From: Sphingopyxis alaskensis RB2256
Lineage (GTDB): Bacteria; Pseudomonadota; Alphaproteobacteria; Sphingomonadales; Sphingomonadaceae
DNA: 64,000 bases
Reading direction: 5' to 3'
Assembly: GCF_000013985.1 (NCBI RefSeq)
Contig: NC_008048.1
Location: forward strand, 2,232,001-2,296,000
Position numbers and translations under genes: made by a program
The notes under the pieces: generated by a model
What the model saw: only the letters and a program-made list of their open reading frames with translations
What the model was told of the DNA's origin: nothing
Database searches by the model: none
Shown: piece after piece, positions 8,558-24,212 of the stretch
Layout: the number at the start of each line of letters is the position of its first letter
Numbering within the stretch: position 1 is the stretch's first letter

Positions 8558-9358
8558 ATGCACGACCTTGCCACCATCATCCTGCTCGGCATCATCGAGG
8601 GGCTGACCGAGTTCCTTCCCGTCTCCTCGACGGGGCATTTGATTCTGGCGAGCGAAATGCTGGGGTTCACCGGCGAAGGGTCGGCCGCGTTCAAGATCGC
8701 GATCCAGCTCGGCGCGATCCTGGCGGTGCTCGTCGCCTATCGTGCGCGTTTCTGGGGGGTCGGCATGGGGCTGCTGCGCGCCGATCCGGCGGCGGTTGCG
8801 TTCACGCGCAACATACTGATTGGCTTCCTGCCGGCGATGCTCGTCGGCGCGGTCGCCTATGAAGGAGTTCGCGCGCTGCTCGAATCGCCCGCGACCGTCG
8901 CGGTCGCGCTGCTGGTCGGCGGCATCGCGATTCTGGCGATCGAGCGCATGGTCAAGGTGGTGAAGGTCGAAAGCGTCGAGGCGATGCCGCTGCGCACCGC
9001 GATCGCCATTGGCGCGGTCCAGTGCATCGCGATGATCCCCGGCGTCAGCCGGTCGGGCGCGACGATCATGGGCGCGCTGCTGATGGGGGTCGAACGCAGG
9101 ACGGCGGCCGAGTTCAGCTTTTTCCTCGCGGTGCCGACGATGATGGGTGCAACCGCCTATTCATTGTGGAAGGACCGCGCGATCCTGACCTTCGACGATA
9201 TGAACGCGATTGCGATCGGGCTGTTCGTTGCCTTTCTCGTCGCGCTGGTCGTGGTCAAGGCCTTCGTGGCAATCGTCGGCCGCTTTGGTTTTGCGCCCTT
9301 CGCCTGGTATCGGATCATCGTCGGCGGCGGCGCGCTGTTATGGCTCGCATGGAAATAG
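8558..9358 (+). CDS. uppP: Undecaprenyl-diphosphatase UppP (BacA)
   Basis: This 266-residue polytopic membrane enzyme dephosphorylates undecaprenyl pyrophosphate so the lipid carrier for peptidoglycan and polysaccharide synthesis can be reused. The BacA signatures are intact: E14-GLTEFLPVSSTGH27 near the N-terminus and PGVSRSGATI near residue 160, with about eight hydrophobic segments. I chose the ATG at 8558 (MHDLATII), because it places the first motif at the standard distance; an upstream in-frame start adds a non-conserved extension. The 59-base gap to the reductase suggests co-transcription. Confidence 0.95.
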   Translation: MHDLATIILLGIIEGLTEFLPVSSTGHLILASEMLGFTGEGSAAFKIAIQLGAILAVLVAYRARFWGVGMGLLRADPAAVAFTRNILIGFLPAMLVGAVAYEGVRALLESPATVAVALLVGGIAILAIERMVKVVKVESVEAMPLRTAIAIGAVQCIAMIPGVSRSGATIMGALLMGVERRTAAEFSFFLAVPTMMGATAYSLWKDRAILTFDDMNAIAIGLFVAFLVALVVVKAFVAIVGRFGFAPFAWYRIIVGGGALLWLAWK

Positions 9359-9516
9359 GTCCGAAACGATACTAATTTGCGAAACATTATTACATCGGTC
9401 CGTTGAAACGAAAATCCGTGTCAGTTTTAGGTTAGCAATGCTGACCTAACTTGCATTTCGGCCGTGACAGCAGCCAGCCGTCTATGCAAGTCCCCACGCG
9501 ACGAAGGGGATATTGC

Positions 9517-10959
9517 ATGGTTTCCGAACGCATGCTCCAGTTTGTGGGGCGTGAACAATCCTATCCGGACAAGCGCTCGCCCGAGGAGCGCGCGCGCGAC
9601 TTTCGCGAGATCGCCGAGCGCTATTCGGCGCCCGATGCCGACGCGCAGGCGGCGCGCTGCTCGCAATGCGGCGTGCCCTATTGCTCGGTGCATTGCCCCT
9701 TGCACAACCACATCCCCGACTGGCTGCGCCTGACCGCCGAGGGCCGGCTGCGCGAGGCCTATGAGCTGAGCAACGCGACCTCGACGATGCCCGAGATCTG
9801 CGGCCGCATCTGCCCGCAGGACCGCCTGTGCGAGGGCAATTGCGTCATCGAATTTTCAGGGCATGGCGCGGTGACGATCGGCAGCGTCGAAAAATATATC
9901 ACCGACACCGCCTGGGCCGAGGGCTGGGTCGAACCGTTGCGCGTCGGCCCGGCGACCGGCCAGTCGGTCGGCGTGATCGGCGCGGGCCCCGCGGGCCTCA
10001 CCGCCGCCGAATATCTGCGCGCCGCTGGGCACGACGTGCATGTCTACGACCGCCACGACCGCGCGGGCGGGCTGCTGACCTATGGCATCCCCGGCTTCAA
10101 GCTGGAGAAGGATGTGGTGATGCGCCGCATCGACCGGCTGGCGGCGGGCGGCATCCAGTTCCACCTGGGGTTCGAGGTCGGCAAGGACGCGACGCTCGAC
10201 GGGCTGCGGCAAAAGCATGACGCGATCCTGATCGCGACCGGCGTGTACAAGGCGCGCGAGATCAACGTCCCCGGCAACGAGGCCGAAGGCGTGATCGCCG
10301 CGCTCGACTATCTGGTCGCGTCGAACCGCAAGGGTTTCGGCGATGCGGTTCCCGCCTTCGACGACGGCCGCCTGAACGCCGCAGGCAAGCATGTCGTCGT
10401 GATCGGCGGCGGCGACACCGCGATGGACTGCGTCCGCACCGCGGTGCGGCAGGGTGCCAGGTCGGTGAAATGCCTCTATCGCCGCGACCGCGAAAATATG
10501 CCGGGGTCGCAACGCGAGGTCGCCAATGCCGAAGAGGAAGGCGTCGAGTTCGTGTGGCTCTCCGCTCCCGAAAGCTTCACCGCCGACAGGCATGTCAAAG
10601 AGGTCGCGGTCGCAGGGATGCGGCTTGGCGCCCCCGATGCGAGCGGCCGCCGCAGCCCCGAGGTCGATCCGGGGCGCAGGTTCGACGTCCCCGCCGACAT
10701 GGTGATCAAGGCACTGGGCTTCGATCCCGAGGAATTGCCGCACCTGTTCGGCGCCCCCGACCTCAGCGTCACGCGCTGGGGCACGCTGCGCGTCGATCAC
10801 CAGACGATGATGACCAGCCTGCCCGGCGTGTTCGCCGCCGGCGACATCGTGCGCGGCGCCAGCCTGGTGGTGTGGGGAATCCGCGACGGCCGCGACGTCA
10901 GCGACCAGATGGCAAAGTGGTTGAAGGCGAAAGCGAAAAGCGAAAAGAAGGCAGCATGA
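9517..10959 (+). CDS. gltD: Glutamate synthase small subunit GltD
   Basis: GltD passes electrons from NADPH through FAD and Fe-S clusters to GltB for glutamate synthesis. The 480-residue protein has the N-terminal cysteine cluster (CSQCGVPYCSVHCP and ICGRICPQDRLCEGNC), the FAD-binding GAGPAGLTAAEYLR near residue 155 and the NADPH site GGGDTAMDCVR near residue 300. The start at 9517 is preceded by AAGGGGA. The gene order here is gltD - DUF2059-like gene - gltB, and its stop overlaps a possible ATG of the next gene. Confidence 0.96.
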   Translation: MVSERMLQFVGREQSYPDKRSPEERARDFREIAERYSAPDADAQAARCSQCGVPYCSVHCPLHNHIPDWLRLTAEGRLREAYELSNATSTMPEICGRICPQDRLCEGNCVIEFSGHGAVTIGSVEKYITDTAWAEGWVEPLRVGPATGQSVGVIGAGPAGLTAAEYLRAAGHDVHVYDRHDRAGGLLTYGIPGFKLEKDVVMRRIDRLAAGGIQFHLGFEVGKDATLDGLRQKHDAILIATGVYKAREINVPGNEAEGVIAALDYLVASNRKGFGDAVPAFDDGRLNAAGKHVVVIGGGDTAMDCVRTAVRQGARSVKCLYRRDRENMPGSQREVANAEEEGVEFVWLSAPESFTADRHVKEVAVAGMRLGAPDASGRRSPEVDPGRRFDVPADMVIKALGFDPEELPHLFGAPDLSVTRWGTLRVDHQTMMTSLPGVFAAGDIVRGASLVVWGIRDGRDVSDQMAKWLKAKAKSEKKAA

Positions 10960-10979
10960 CCAACAGGGGAAGGAAGTTC

Positions 10980-12113
10980 ATGATGTCGTCCTGGAAATAT
11001 ATGCTGCTCGCCGGCGCCGCGGCGCTTGCGCCCGCCGCCGCCCTCGCCGCGCCAACCGAAGCGCCGCTGGCGGAAGTCGTCACCACACCGGCAGAAGAGG
11101 ACGCGGCCGCTCCGTTCGACAGCGAGGCCGCGGCCGCCGAAGCCAAGGCGAAGATGCAGAAGGAAATGGACGAGGTGATCACCCTCGTCGAAAAGATGTT
11201 CGATACGAAGAGCCTGCCGCCGATCGACCCCGCGCGGCTGGCGATTGCCGAGCAGACGACCGCGGCGCTGATCCCGACCGGGAGCATCGAAAAGATGCTC
11301 GACAATATGTACGGTCGGATGTTCCGCACGCTGATGGGCGAGTTCAGTGGCCAGTCGGACCTGATGCTGTCGATCAAGACCGGCGTCGAAAGCGACAAGA
11401 TCGCCGCGCTCGACGATGCGACCAAGGGGCAGATCGCCGACCTGTTCGATCCCCATCGCAAGGAGCGCGAGGATCAGATCACGCGCCTCGTGATGCCGCT
11501 GATCCGCGAGGCGCTCGCCGACATGGAACCGCCAATGCGTGCGGGTCTGGCCAAGGCTTATGCGCGCAAGTTCACCGGCGCACAGCTGGCCGACCTCAAC
11601 GCCTTCCTCGCGACGCCGACGGGCCAGCTCTACGCCAGCGAATGGATGGCGTTACAGGCCGATCCCGAAGTCATGGTCGCGGTGGTCAAGGCGGTGCCGC
11701 CGCTGCTCACCAAATTCATGGACCGCGCGCCCGAGATCGAAAAGGATTTCAAGGAGCTGCCCAAGGAAAGGCAGCTCGCCGATTTGAGCGACGGGGAGCT
11801 GGCGAAGCTCGCCAGGCTGATGAAGGTCGATGTGAGCGCACTCAAGGAACAGCGCGACATGTGGAATGCCGACAGCATGGAGGCGACCGAGGCGGCGGGT
11901 TCCGAGGATTATGCGGACGATGCCGCGGTCGACGCCGCAGTCGACGCCGCGGACGCCGCCGCGATGGCGGTCGAGAACAGCGAATATGACCGCAGCAACT
12001 GGTCCGATGCCGACCGCCAGCGCGTCGAGGAACTCGAAGCCGCCTATCGCAAAGCCGAAGCCGCGGCGGTCGAAAAGGCGCGCGAACGGCTCGGCCGGAA
12101 CCCTTCAGACTAG
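10980..12113 (+). CDS. Exported DUF2059-like protein between gltD and gltB
   Basis: A 377-residue protein with a signal peptide (MMSSWKYMLLAGAAALAPAA...ALA). Residues about 200-225 read like the DUF2059 C-terminal segment (LADLNAFLATPTGQLYASE). The C-terminal third is acidic and alanine-rich and probably helical. No enzyme motif is visible. I chose the ATG at 10980, which follows AGGGGAAGG; an alternative ATG at 10956 overlaps the gltD stop. It sits inside the glutamate synthase operon, but a periplasmic protein is not an obvious partner for that enzyme. Confidence 0.7.
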   Translation: MMSSWKYMLLAGAAALAPAAALAAPTEAPLAEVVTTPAEEDAAAPFDSEAAAAEAKAKMQKEMDEVITLVEKMFDTKSLPPIDPARLAIAEQTTAALIPTGSIEKMLDNMYGRMFRTLMGEFSGQSDLMLSIKTGVESDKIAALDDATKGQIADLFDPHRKEREDQITRLVMPLIREALADMEPPMRAGLAKAYARKFTGAQLADLNAFLATPTGQLYASEWMALQADPEVMVAVVKAVPPLLTKFMDRAPEIEKDFKELPKERQLADLSDGELAKLARLMKVDVSALKEQRDMWNADSMEATEAAGSEDYADDAAVDAAVDAADAAAMAVENSEYDRSNWSDADRQRVEELEAAYRKAEAAAVEKARERLGRNPSD

Positions 12114-12140
12114 GCGCTCGCCTATCCCGTCAGGACGAAT

Positions 12141-16673
<4,533 letters not shown>

Positions 16674-16786
16674 CCCGTCGCGGCGGCGGCGCGCTTTGTC
16701 GCATCACCGCAAGGCGTTCAGCGCAGCGAAAGCGTGGCGCGCCTATCGCCCGGCATCGACTCCGCATCCCCTGAAAGGATGACGCC

Positions 16787-17215
16787 ATGCGTTTGCTTGT
16801 TGCCGCCCTCCCCCTTTTCGCGCTCGCCGCGCCACTGCCCGCTGTCGCGGCCGACGGCGAAGCGCGCGATACCGTCGCAACGCTCAACGATCCGGCGATG
16901 CAGGACCGCATGGCCGACACGATCAGCGCGATCGTCGGCGCGCTGATGCAGATGCCGGTCGGGCCGCTCGCCGAAGCGGTCGCGCGCGTCGATCCCGATT
17001 CCGGCGCCGCCTATATCCCCGCCGACGCGACGCTCGGCGAACTGGCGGGACGCGATCCCGACTTTGCCGATCGCATGGCCGACGATGTGCGGGCGGGAAC
17101 ACGCGTGGCTGGGCACGCCGTGTCGGCGATCGCGGCTTACGCCCCGCTACTCAAGGACATGGCACGCGACCTTGCCGCGCAATGGGAGCGCGAACGGGCG
17201 GCGCCGCGCCATTAG
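16787..17215 (+). CDS. Small exported protein, unknown function
   Basis: A 142-residue protein with a clear signal peptide (MRLLVAALPLFALAAPLPAVAAD). The mature part is alpha-helical and acidic, with repeated 'DRMADT/DRMADDV' segments at about residues 43-50 and 95-102. No cysteine or known motif is seen. It follows gltB by about 110 bases on the same strand. The function is unknown. Confidence 0.6.
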   Translation: MRLLVAALPLFALAAPLPAVAADGEARDTVATLNDPAMQDRMADTISAIVGALMQMPVGPLAEAVARVDPDSGAAYIPADATLGELAGRDPDFADRMADDVRAGTRVAGHAVSAIAAYAPLLKDMARDLAAQWERERAAPRH

Positions 17216-17384
17216 AGCGGCGTGCTGTAGATCTGACCCACCGGGATTGCAGCCTCGACCACAGCGTCGGTTTGATATTTTATCTTCGGAAGTGGGCCAC
17301 TGCCTTCGCGGGGGCACAATGTGGTGTGGACGATTGCGTCCATAGGCGTTGCACCCCCTGCCCTGCTGCCGCTATGCCAGATTC

Positions 17385-18056
17385 ATGTGGCAACTCTATC
17401 AATTTCCGCTCTGCCCCTTTTCGCGCAAGGTCCGCCTGCTGCTCGGCGAAAAGGGTGTCGGTTACGAATTGGTGCGCGAATCGCCGTGGGAGCGGCGCGA
17501 CGAGTTCATCGACCTCAATCCCGCGGGTCGCACCCCGGTGATGGTCGATCAGGTGCGCGGGCAGGTGCTGATCGACAGCATGGCGATCGCCGAATATTTC
17601 GAGGAGACGGTCGAGGGCAAGGCGATGATCAACGGCACCGCCGCCAACCGCGCTGAAATCCGCCGCCTGACCGCCTGGTTCGATCAGGATTTCTATTATG
17701 AAGTCACCGGGCCTTTGCTGTTCGAGCGGATGCAGAAGCGCATCGTTCACCGCCAACCGCCCGACAGCGGCGCGCTGCGCGAGGCGATGAAGGCGGCGAA
17801 TAATCATCTCGACTATATCGACTATCTGATCGATCACCGCACATGGCTCGCCGGCGCGACGATGAGCCTCGCCGATCTGGCGGCCGCCGCGCATATATCG
17901 GTTGCCGACTATCTGGGCGGAATCGACTGGACCGGGCACGAGCAGACAAAGGGCTGGTATTCGGGGCTGAAATCGCGGCCTTCGTTCCGCCCGCTGCTGG
18001 CCGAGCGGATGGAAATCATCACGCCGCCCAAATACTACGAGGACGTCGACTTCTGA
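17385..18056 (+). CDS. Glutathione S-transferase family protein
   Basis: A 223-residue GST-fold protein. The N-terminal thioredoxin-like domain begins LYQFPLCPFSRKVRLLLGEKG, with the CPFS motif at residues 9-12 giving a possible catalytic or glutathione-binding cysteine, followed by NPAGRTPVMVD with the cis-proline. The helical C-terminal domain carries the DFYYEVTGPLLFERM region. I chose the ATG at 17385 because the longer upstream frame adds no conserved sequence. The substrate is unknown. It converges on ubiG with a family A palindrome between them. Confidence 0.85.
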   Translation: MWQLYQFPLCPFSRKVRLLLGEKGVGYELVRESPWERRDEFIDLNPAGRTPVMVDQVRGQVLIDSMAIAEYFEETVEGKAMINGTAANRAEIRRLTAWFDQDFYYEVTGPLLFERMQKRIVHRQPPDSGALREAMKAANNHLDYIDYLIDHRTWLAGATMSLADLAAAAHISVADYLGGIDWTGHEQTKGWYSGLKSRPSFRPLLAERMEIITPPKYYEDVDF

Positions 18057-18060
18057 ACCG

Positions 18061-18146
18061 CGTCATTGCGGGGGCCCGAAGGCAACGCGGCAAAATCCAG
18101 CCCTTGATCCTTGCGCGGGAGATTGCTTCGCTGCGCTCGCAATGAC
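18061..18146. repeat. Palindromic intergenic repeat, family A
   Basis: Starts CGTCATTGCGGGGG at 18061 and ends TCGCTGCGCTCGCAATGAC at 18146. The left arm is more degenerate than in other copies. It lies between convergent genes (GST and ubiG), as do two other copies in this window. Confidence 0.75.
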
Positions 18147-18164
18147 CATCCTCGGGCGCGCGTC

Positions 18165-18983
18165 CTATCTATCCGGCCAGCGCGCGGTCATCAGATAGTT
18201 GAGCGCCTCGCTGCCGCCGAGCTTGAAGCCCCGCGCCGGTGACGGCGCCAGGCCGGTGCGGTCGATAACCTCCAGCCCCGCGCCTTCGAGCAGTTTCGTC
18301 AGCTCCTCCGGCTTTAGAAACCGGTCCCAGTCGTGCGTCCCGCGCGGCACCGCGCCGATCCGTTCGGCGGCCTCGACGAGCAGCAGTTTCGAGGCGATCG
18401 TGCGGTTCGGCGTCGACAGGATCATCAGCCCGCCGGGCGCGAGGCGCGCCGCGAGTTCGGCGACGAAGACGGCAGGATCGACGACATGCTCGATCACCTC
18501 CATCGAGGTGACGAGGTCGAACTGACCCTTCCCCTCCCCGTTCGTGTCGAGCGAAGTCGAGACACCCCGAAGGTCGGCGCTCCCCAAGAGTGTCTCGACT
18601 TCGCTCGACACGAACGGATTCGGGAGGTCAGCCAGCTCACCGGCGAAATAGCTGATCGCCAGCCCCTGCCCCGCCGCATGATCCTTTGCCGCCGCGATAT
18701 TTTCCGGCGCGGCATCGATGCCGATGACCTTCGCGCCCATCCGCGCGAGCGGCTCGCACAGCAGCCCGGCGCCGCAGCCGACATCGAGCACGTGCTTGCC
18801 CGCGAGCGGATGGCGCTCACGCGCATCGACGTGCCAATGGCCATCGATCTGCTCGCGGATATAGGCCAGCCGCACCGGGTTCAGCCTGTGCAGCATCGCC
18901 GACGATCCGCGCGGATCCCACCAGTCGGCGGCGAGCGCACCGAAATGGGCGGCTTCGTGCGGGTTGATCGTGGCGGCAGTCAT
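18165..18983 (-). CDS. ubiG: Ubiquinone biosynthesis O-methyltransferase UbiG, with an internal repeat-derived segment
   Basis: UbiG performs the two SAM-dependent O-methylations of ubiquinone synthesis. The 272-residue protein begins MTAATINPHEAAHFGALAADWWDP, has the SAM motif LDVGCGAGLLCEPLARMG, and has the C-terminal RGTHDWDRFLKPEEL segment. Between GELADL and GQFDLVTSMEVIEHV, where family members join directly, there is an extra segment of about 30 residues encoded by a perfect palindromic repeat (18538-18617). The frame is kept through it, so the gene is probably expressed with a surface insertion. The start at 18983 is the family start; it is divergent from lysC. Confidence 0.93.
   Translation of the reverse strand: MTAATINPHEAAHFGALAADWWDPRGSSAMLHRLNPVRLAYIREQIDGHWHVDARERHPLAGKHVLDVGCGAGLLCEPLARMGAKVIGIDAAPENIAAAKDHAAGQGLAISYFAGELADLPNPFVSSEVETLLGSADLRGVSTSLDTNGEGKGQFDLVTSMEVIEHVVDPAVFVAELAARLAPGGLMILSTPNRTIASKLLLVEAAERIGAVPRGTHDWDRFLKPEELTKLLEGAGLEVIDRTGLAPSPARGFKLGGSEALNYLMTARWPDR
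18538..18617. repeat. Palindromic repeat, family B, inserted inside ubiG
   Basis: Arms at 18538-18564 and 18591-18617 are perfect 27-base reverse complements (core GTCGAGCGAAGTCGAGAC). On the ubiG strand it is translated in frame as part of an extra loop containing VSSEVET and GVSTSLDT. Other family B copies are intergenic, at 47841-47921 and 52286-52364. Confidence 0.92.
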
Positions 18984-19143
18984 GGGCTGTGATGTGGCAC
19001 CGCGGCATCGCCGGTGCAAGAAATTCTATCCGGCGCACAGTTTCTCGCGCTTGCCATCGCCCTTCCCCTTCCGTAACGACGCGAGCGCCGCAGAAATGCT
19101 TGGAAAAGTTGCGGCCGAAACCAGTTCGGGAAAGCGGGGCGAG

Positions 19144-20391
19144 ATGGCACGGATCGTGATGAAATTCGGGGGCACGTCGATGGCGGGCACCGAGCGGATT
19201 CGCACCGTGGCGCGGCTTGTCGCGCGCGAAGTCGCCGATGGCAATGAGGTGGCGGTCGTGGTCTCGGCCATGGCGGGCGAAACCGACCGGCTGGTGGGTT
19301 TCTGCCGCGAAGCCAACCCGCGCTACGACCCCGCCGAATATGATGTCGTCGTTGCGTCGGGCGAACAGGTCACGTCGGGCCTGCTTGCGCTGACCCTGCA
19401 GGCAATGGGCGTCCCCGCGCGCAGCTGGCTTGGCTGGCAGTTGCCGATCCGCACCGAGGAAGCGCACGCGCGCGCGCGCATCGCCGACATCGACACCGGC
19501 GCGCTCGGCGCCGCGATGGCGAAGGGCGAGGTTGCGGTGATCCCCGGTTTCCAGGGCATGATGGACGATGGCCGCATCTCGACATTGGGCCGCGGCGGGT
19601 CGGACACCAGCGCCGTCGCCGTCGCCGCAGCAATCAAGGCCGACCGCTGCGACATCTATACCGACGTCGACGGCGTCTATACCACCGATCCGCGCATCGT
19701 CGCGCGCGCGCGCAAGCTCGACTATGTCACCTATGAAGAAATGCTCGAACTCGCGAGCGTCGGCGCGAAAGTGCTCCAGACGCGCTCGGTCGGACTCGCG
19801 ATGAAGATGGGCGTGCGCGTGCAGGTCCTGTCCAGCTTCGTCGAGGGCGACGAGGCCCCCAAAAAAGGCACGATGATCGTCAGCGACGAGGAAATAGAGG
19901 AACATCAGATGGAACGGCAGCTGATCACCGGCATCGCCCACGACAAGAATGAAGCGAAGATCATCGTCACGCGCGTGCCCGACAGGCCCGGCGCGGTCGC
20001 CAACATCTTTGGCCCGCTCGCCGCCGCGGGGATCAATGTCGACATGATCATCCAGAATGTCGGGCGCGAAAAGGGCGAGACCGACGTGACCTTCACCGTG
20101 CCCGGCGCCGACCTCCTCCGCTCGATCGACCTGCTCGAGAGCGCAAAGGACAAGATCGGCTTCAACCGCGTCATCAGCGACGACAAGGTGGCGAAGGTCA
20201 GCGTCGTCGGCGTCGGCATGAAAAGCCACGCGGGCGTCGCCAGCACGATGTTCCGCGCACTGGCGGATCGCGGCATCAACATTCAGGCGATCTCGACCAG
20301 CGAGATCAAGGTCAGCGTGCTGATCGACGAGGATGAAACCGAACTCGCGGTGCGCGTGCTGCACACCGCCTATGGGCTCGACGCCGAGTAG
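19144..20391 (+). CDS. lysC: Aspartate kinase LysC
   Basis: Aspartokinase phosphorylates aspartate at the head of the lysine, threonine and methionine pathway. The 415-residue protein starts at the kinase motif MARIVMKFGGTSMAG, carries the GRGGSDTSAVAVAAA loop near residue 150, and ends in two ACT domains (VPDRPGAVANIFGPLAAAGI and VGVGMKSHAGVASTMFRALADRGI), so allosteric control by lysine/threonine is likely. The start at 19144 matches the family; an in-frame upstream ATG at 19096 is possible. It is divergent from ubiG. Confidence 0.96.
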   Translation: MARIVMKFGGTSMAGTERIRTVARLVAREVADGNEVAVVVSAMAGETDRLVGFCREANPRYDPAEYDVVVASGEQVTSGLLALTLQAMGVPARSWLGWQLPIRTEEAHARARIADIDTGALGAAMAKGEVAVIPGFQGMMDDGRISTLGRGGSDTSAVAVAAAIKADRCDIYTDVDGVYTTDPRIVARARKLDYVTYEEMLELASVGAKVLQTRSVGLAMKMGVRVQVLSSFVEGDEAPKKGTMIVSDEEIEEHQMERQLITGIAHDKNEAKIIVTRVPDRPGAVANIFGPLAAAGINVDMIIQNVGREKGETDVTFTVPGADLLRSIDLLESAKDKIGFNRVISDDKVAKVSVVGVGMKSHAGVASTMFRALADRGINIQAISTSEIKVSVLIDEDETELAVRVLHTAYGLDAE

Positions 20392-20395
20392 ACAA

Positions 20396-20467
20396 CGTCA
20401 TTGCCAGCGCAGCGAAGCAATCTCCAGTTCGATGGCTGGAGATTGCTTCGCTGCGCTCGCCATGACG
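20396..20467. repeat. Palindromic repeat, family A, near-perfect 32-bp arms
   Basis: Arms at 20396-20427 and 20436-20467 pair with only two mismatches around an 8-base loop (core AGCGAAGCAATCTCCAG). It lies five bases after lysC and six bases before the end of the convergent membrane-protein gene, so it could serve both as terminator or mRNA 3'-end protector. Confidence 0.88.
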
Positions 20468-20473
20468 AAAGCG

Positions 20474-21040
20474 CTACTCGGCAACCGCCGCGCCGCGGCG
20501 CAGCCGTGCCTGCGTGACATGATGCACCACGGCGATGTGGACCGCGAACAGACCGAACTTCGACGCCAGTGGAAAGACGCCGATGAACAGCGGCCACCAG
20601 GCGGTGAAGAAAAGCGCGACGATCAGGTTGAGCGCGGCGCTCGCGAACATCAGCGCCGACCAGATCATGCCGAACCGGTCCATCACGTCGCCGACGATCG
20701 CCATCTGCGCGGGCGGGATATAGCGGCTGAGCCAGCCCTTGCGCAGCATCACGGTCCCGACGATCAGATAAACGATCGTCGGCTTCGCCATCACGAAGCG
20801 CGGATCGCCGGTGAACAAGGTCGCCGCCGCGGTGAACAGCACCGAGGCGAGGCTGATCCATTGCAGCGCCGCCACCGCACGCCCACGCGCCAGCTCATAT
20901 CCGACCACCGCCACCGCTACCACCGTTCCCGCAACCGTCGCGGGAACGATGCCCGCATCGAGCGCAAGCAGCACGGCAAAGACGATAATTCCGAGCGAAT
21001 CGAAGAGCATCGGCCCGATGGCGTAAAGCAGTGTTCGCAT
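20474..21040 (-). CDS. YciB/IspZ-like inner membrane protein
   Basis: A 188-residue protein with five or six membrane segments. It begins MRTLLYAIGPMLFDSLGIIVFAVLLALDAG and includes GDPRFVMAKPTIVYLIVGTVMLRKGW, matching the KPTI/Y..GA motif of the YciB (intracellular septation protein A) superfamily, which has an envelope role. The ending (HHVTQARLRRGAAVAE) differs from classical YciB, so it may be a paralogue. It is preceded by two copies of a 13-base motif that look like an operator (see 21062-21129). Confidence 0.7.
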   Translation of the reverse strand: MRTLLYAIGPMLFDSLGIIVFAVLLALDAGIVPATVAGTVVAVAVVGYELARGRAVAALQWISLASVLFTAAATLFTGDPRFVMAKPTIVYLIVGTVMLRKGWLSRYIPPAQMAIVGDVMDRFGMIWSALMFASAALNLIVALFFTAWWPLFIGVFPLASKFGLFAVHIAVVHHVTQARLRRGAAVAE

Positions 21041-21061
21041 GGCACATCCTTTTCGCGACTC

Positions 21062-21129
21062 AATGTTACCGTCGTAAACATTGCAGCCCGGCTGCGCGGG
21101 GTCAAGCAGAAATTGACGTCGTTAACATT
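21062..21129 (-). promoter_or_regulatory. Probable repressor-controlled promoter of the YciB-like gene
   Basis: On the minus strand AATGTT[T/A]ACGACG occurs twice, at 21082-21070 and 21129-21117. The proximal copy is part of a 21-base imperfect palindrome (21062-21082). A TTGACC -35 candidate (21105-21100) is followed after 17 bases by a weak AATGTT -10 that overlaps the proximal copy. The geometry fits a TetR-type repressor; no regulator gene lies beside it. Confidence 0.5.
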
Positions 21130-21173
21130 GCTGGCTGGCGAATGGCAGGAAGCGACCGGAAGAGGACATAGTG

Positions 21174-21289
21174 GCTCTCTCCCCTTCAGGGGAGAGATAC
21201 GCAGGCTTGCCAGCTTGCTGGCTAGCCGGAGTTGAGAGGGGTTTGGATGGTCCCCCTCTCCCAACCCTCTCCCCTGAAGGGGAGAGGGC
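21174..21289. repeat. Palindromic repeat, family F
   Basis: The left arm contains CTCTCCCCTTCAGGGGAGAG and the right arm CTCTCCCCTGAAGGGGAGAG, each itself palindromic, with a TTGCCAGCTTGCTGGC motif between them. A related element lies at 43421-43555 with the same central motif. Confidence 0.75.
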
Positions 21290-21579
21290 TTTATGGCAGC
21301 TCCCCCACCCCACACCGGCCACACAAAAACGCTGTCCTACATGGCCCGGCTGTGCCAGCCTTCATCCCGGCTCTTTCAAATGTGGACAAAAGCGCTCGCC
21401 GCCCGGCTTGGGATCAGGGGCGTCAATCGCGCGCGACCTGCGCGCCGGGCGCAGCCAATCGGCGGCCACACAAGGCTGACCTTTCCTGACTTTTGGACCG
21501 ATTGCGCGGGGCCGCGCCGACCGCTTCGCGCCTCGAAGCCGTTGTCACGCCCGCGATCGTCGGTCAGGTGCGCGGCGCC
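21290..21579. other. Non-coding stretch downstream of katG
   Basis: Nearly 300 bases between the family F repeat and the katG terminator. The only open frames have no recognisable motif and atypical composition. I see no RNA gene or regulatory site here. Confidence 0.4.
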
Positions 21580-21622
21580 CAAAAAGAAGACCCACCCCCG
21601 GGCCCATGTCCCCGGGGGCGGG
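21580..21622 (-). terminator. Rho-independent terminator of katG
   Basis: On the minus strand a GC-rich stem (CCCGCCCCCGGGG with CCCGGGGGTGGG, 21622-21591) is followed by TCTTCTTTTTGGG. It lies about 70 bases after the katG stop. Confidence 0.75.
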
Positions 21623-21690
21623 TCGCGACCCGTCGTCCTGTGGCCGCCTCCGACCCCCCCCCCGACAGGCGGCGGGGCCGGGCGCGGCGA

Positions 21691-24212
<2,522 letters not shown>

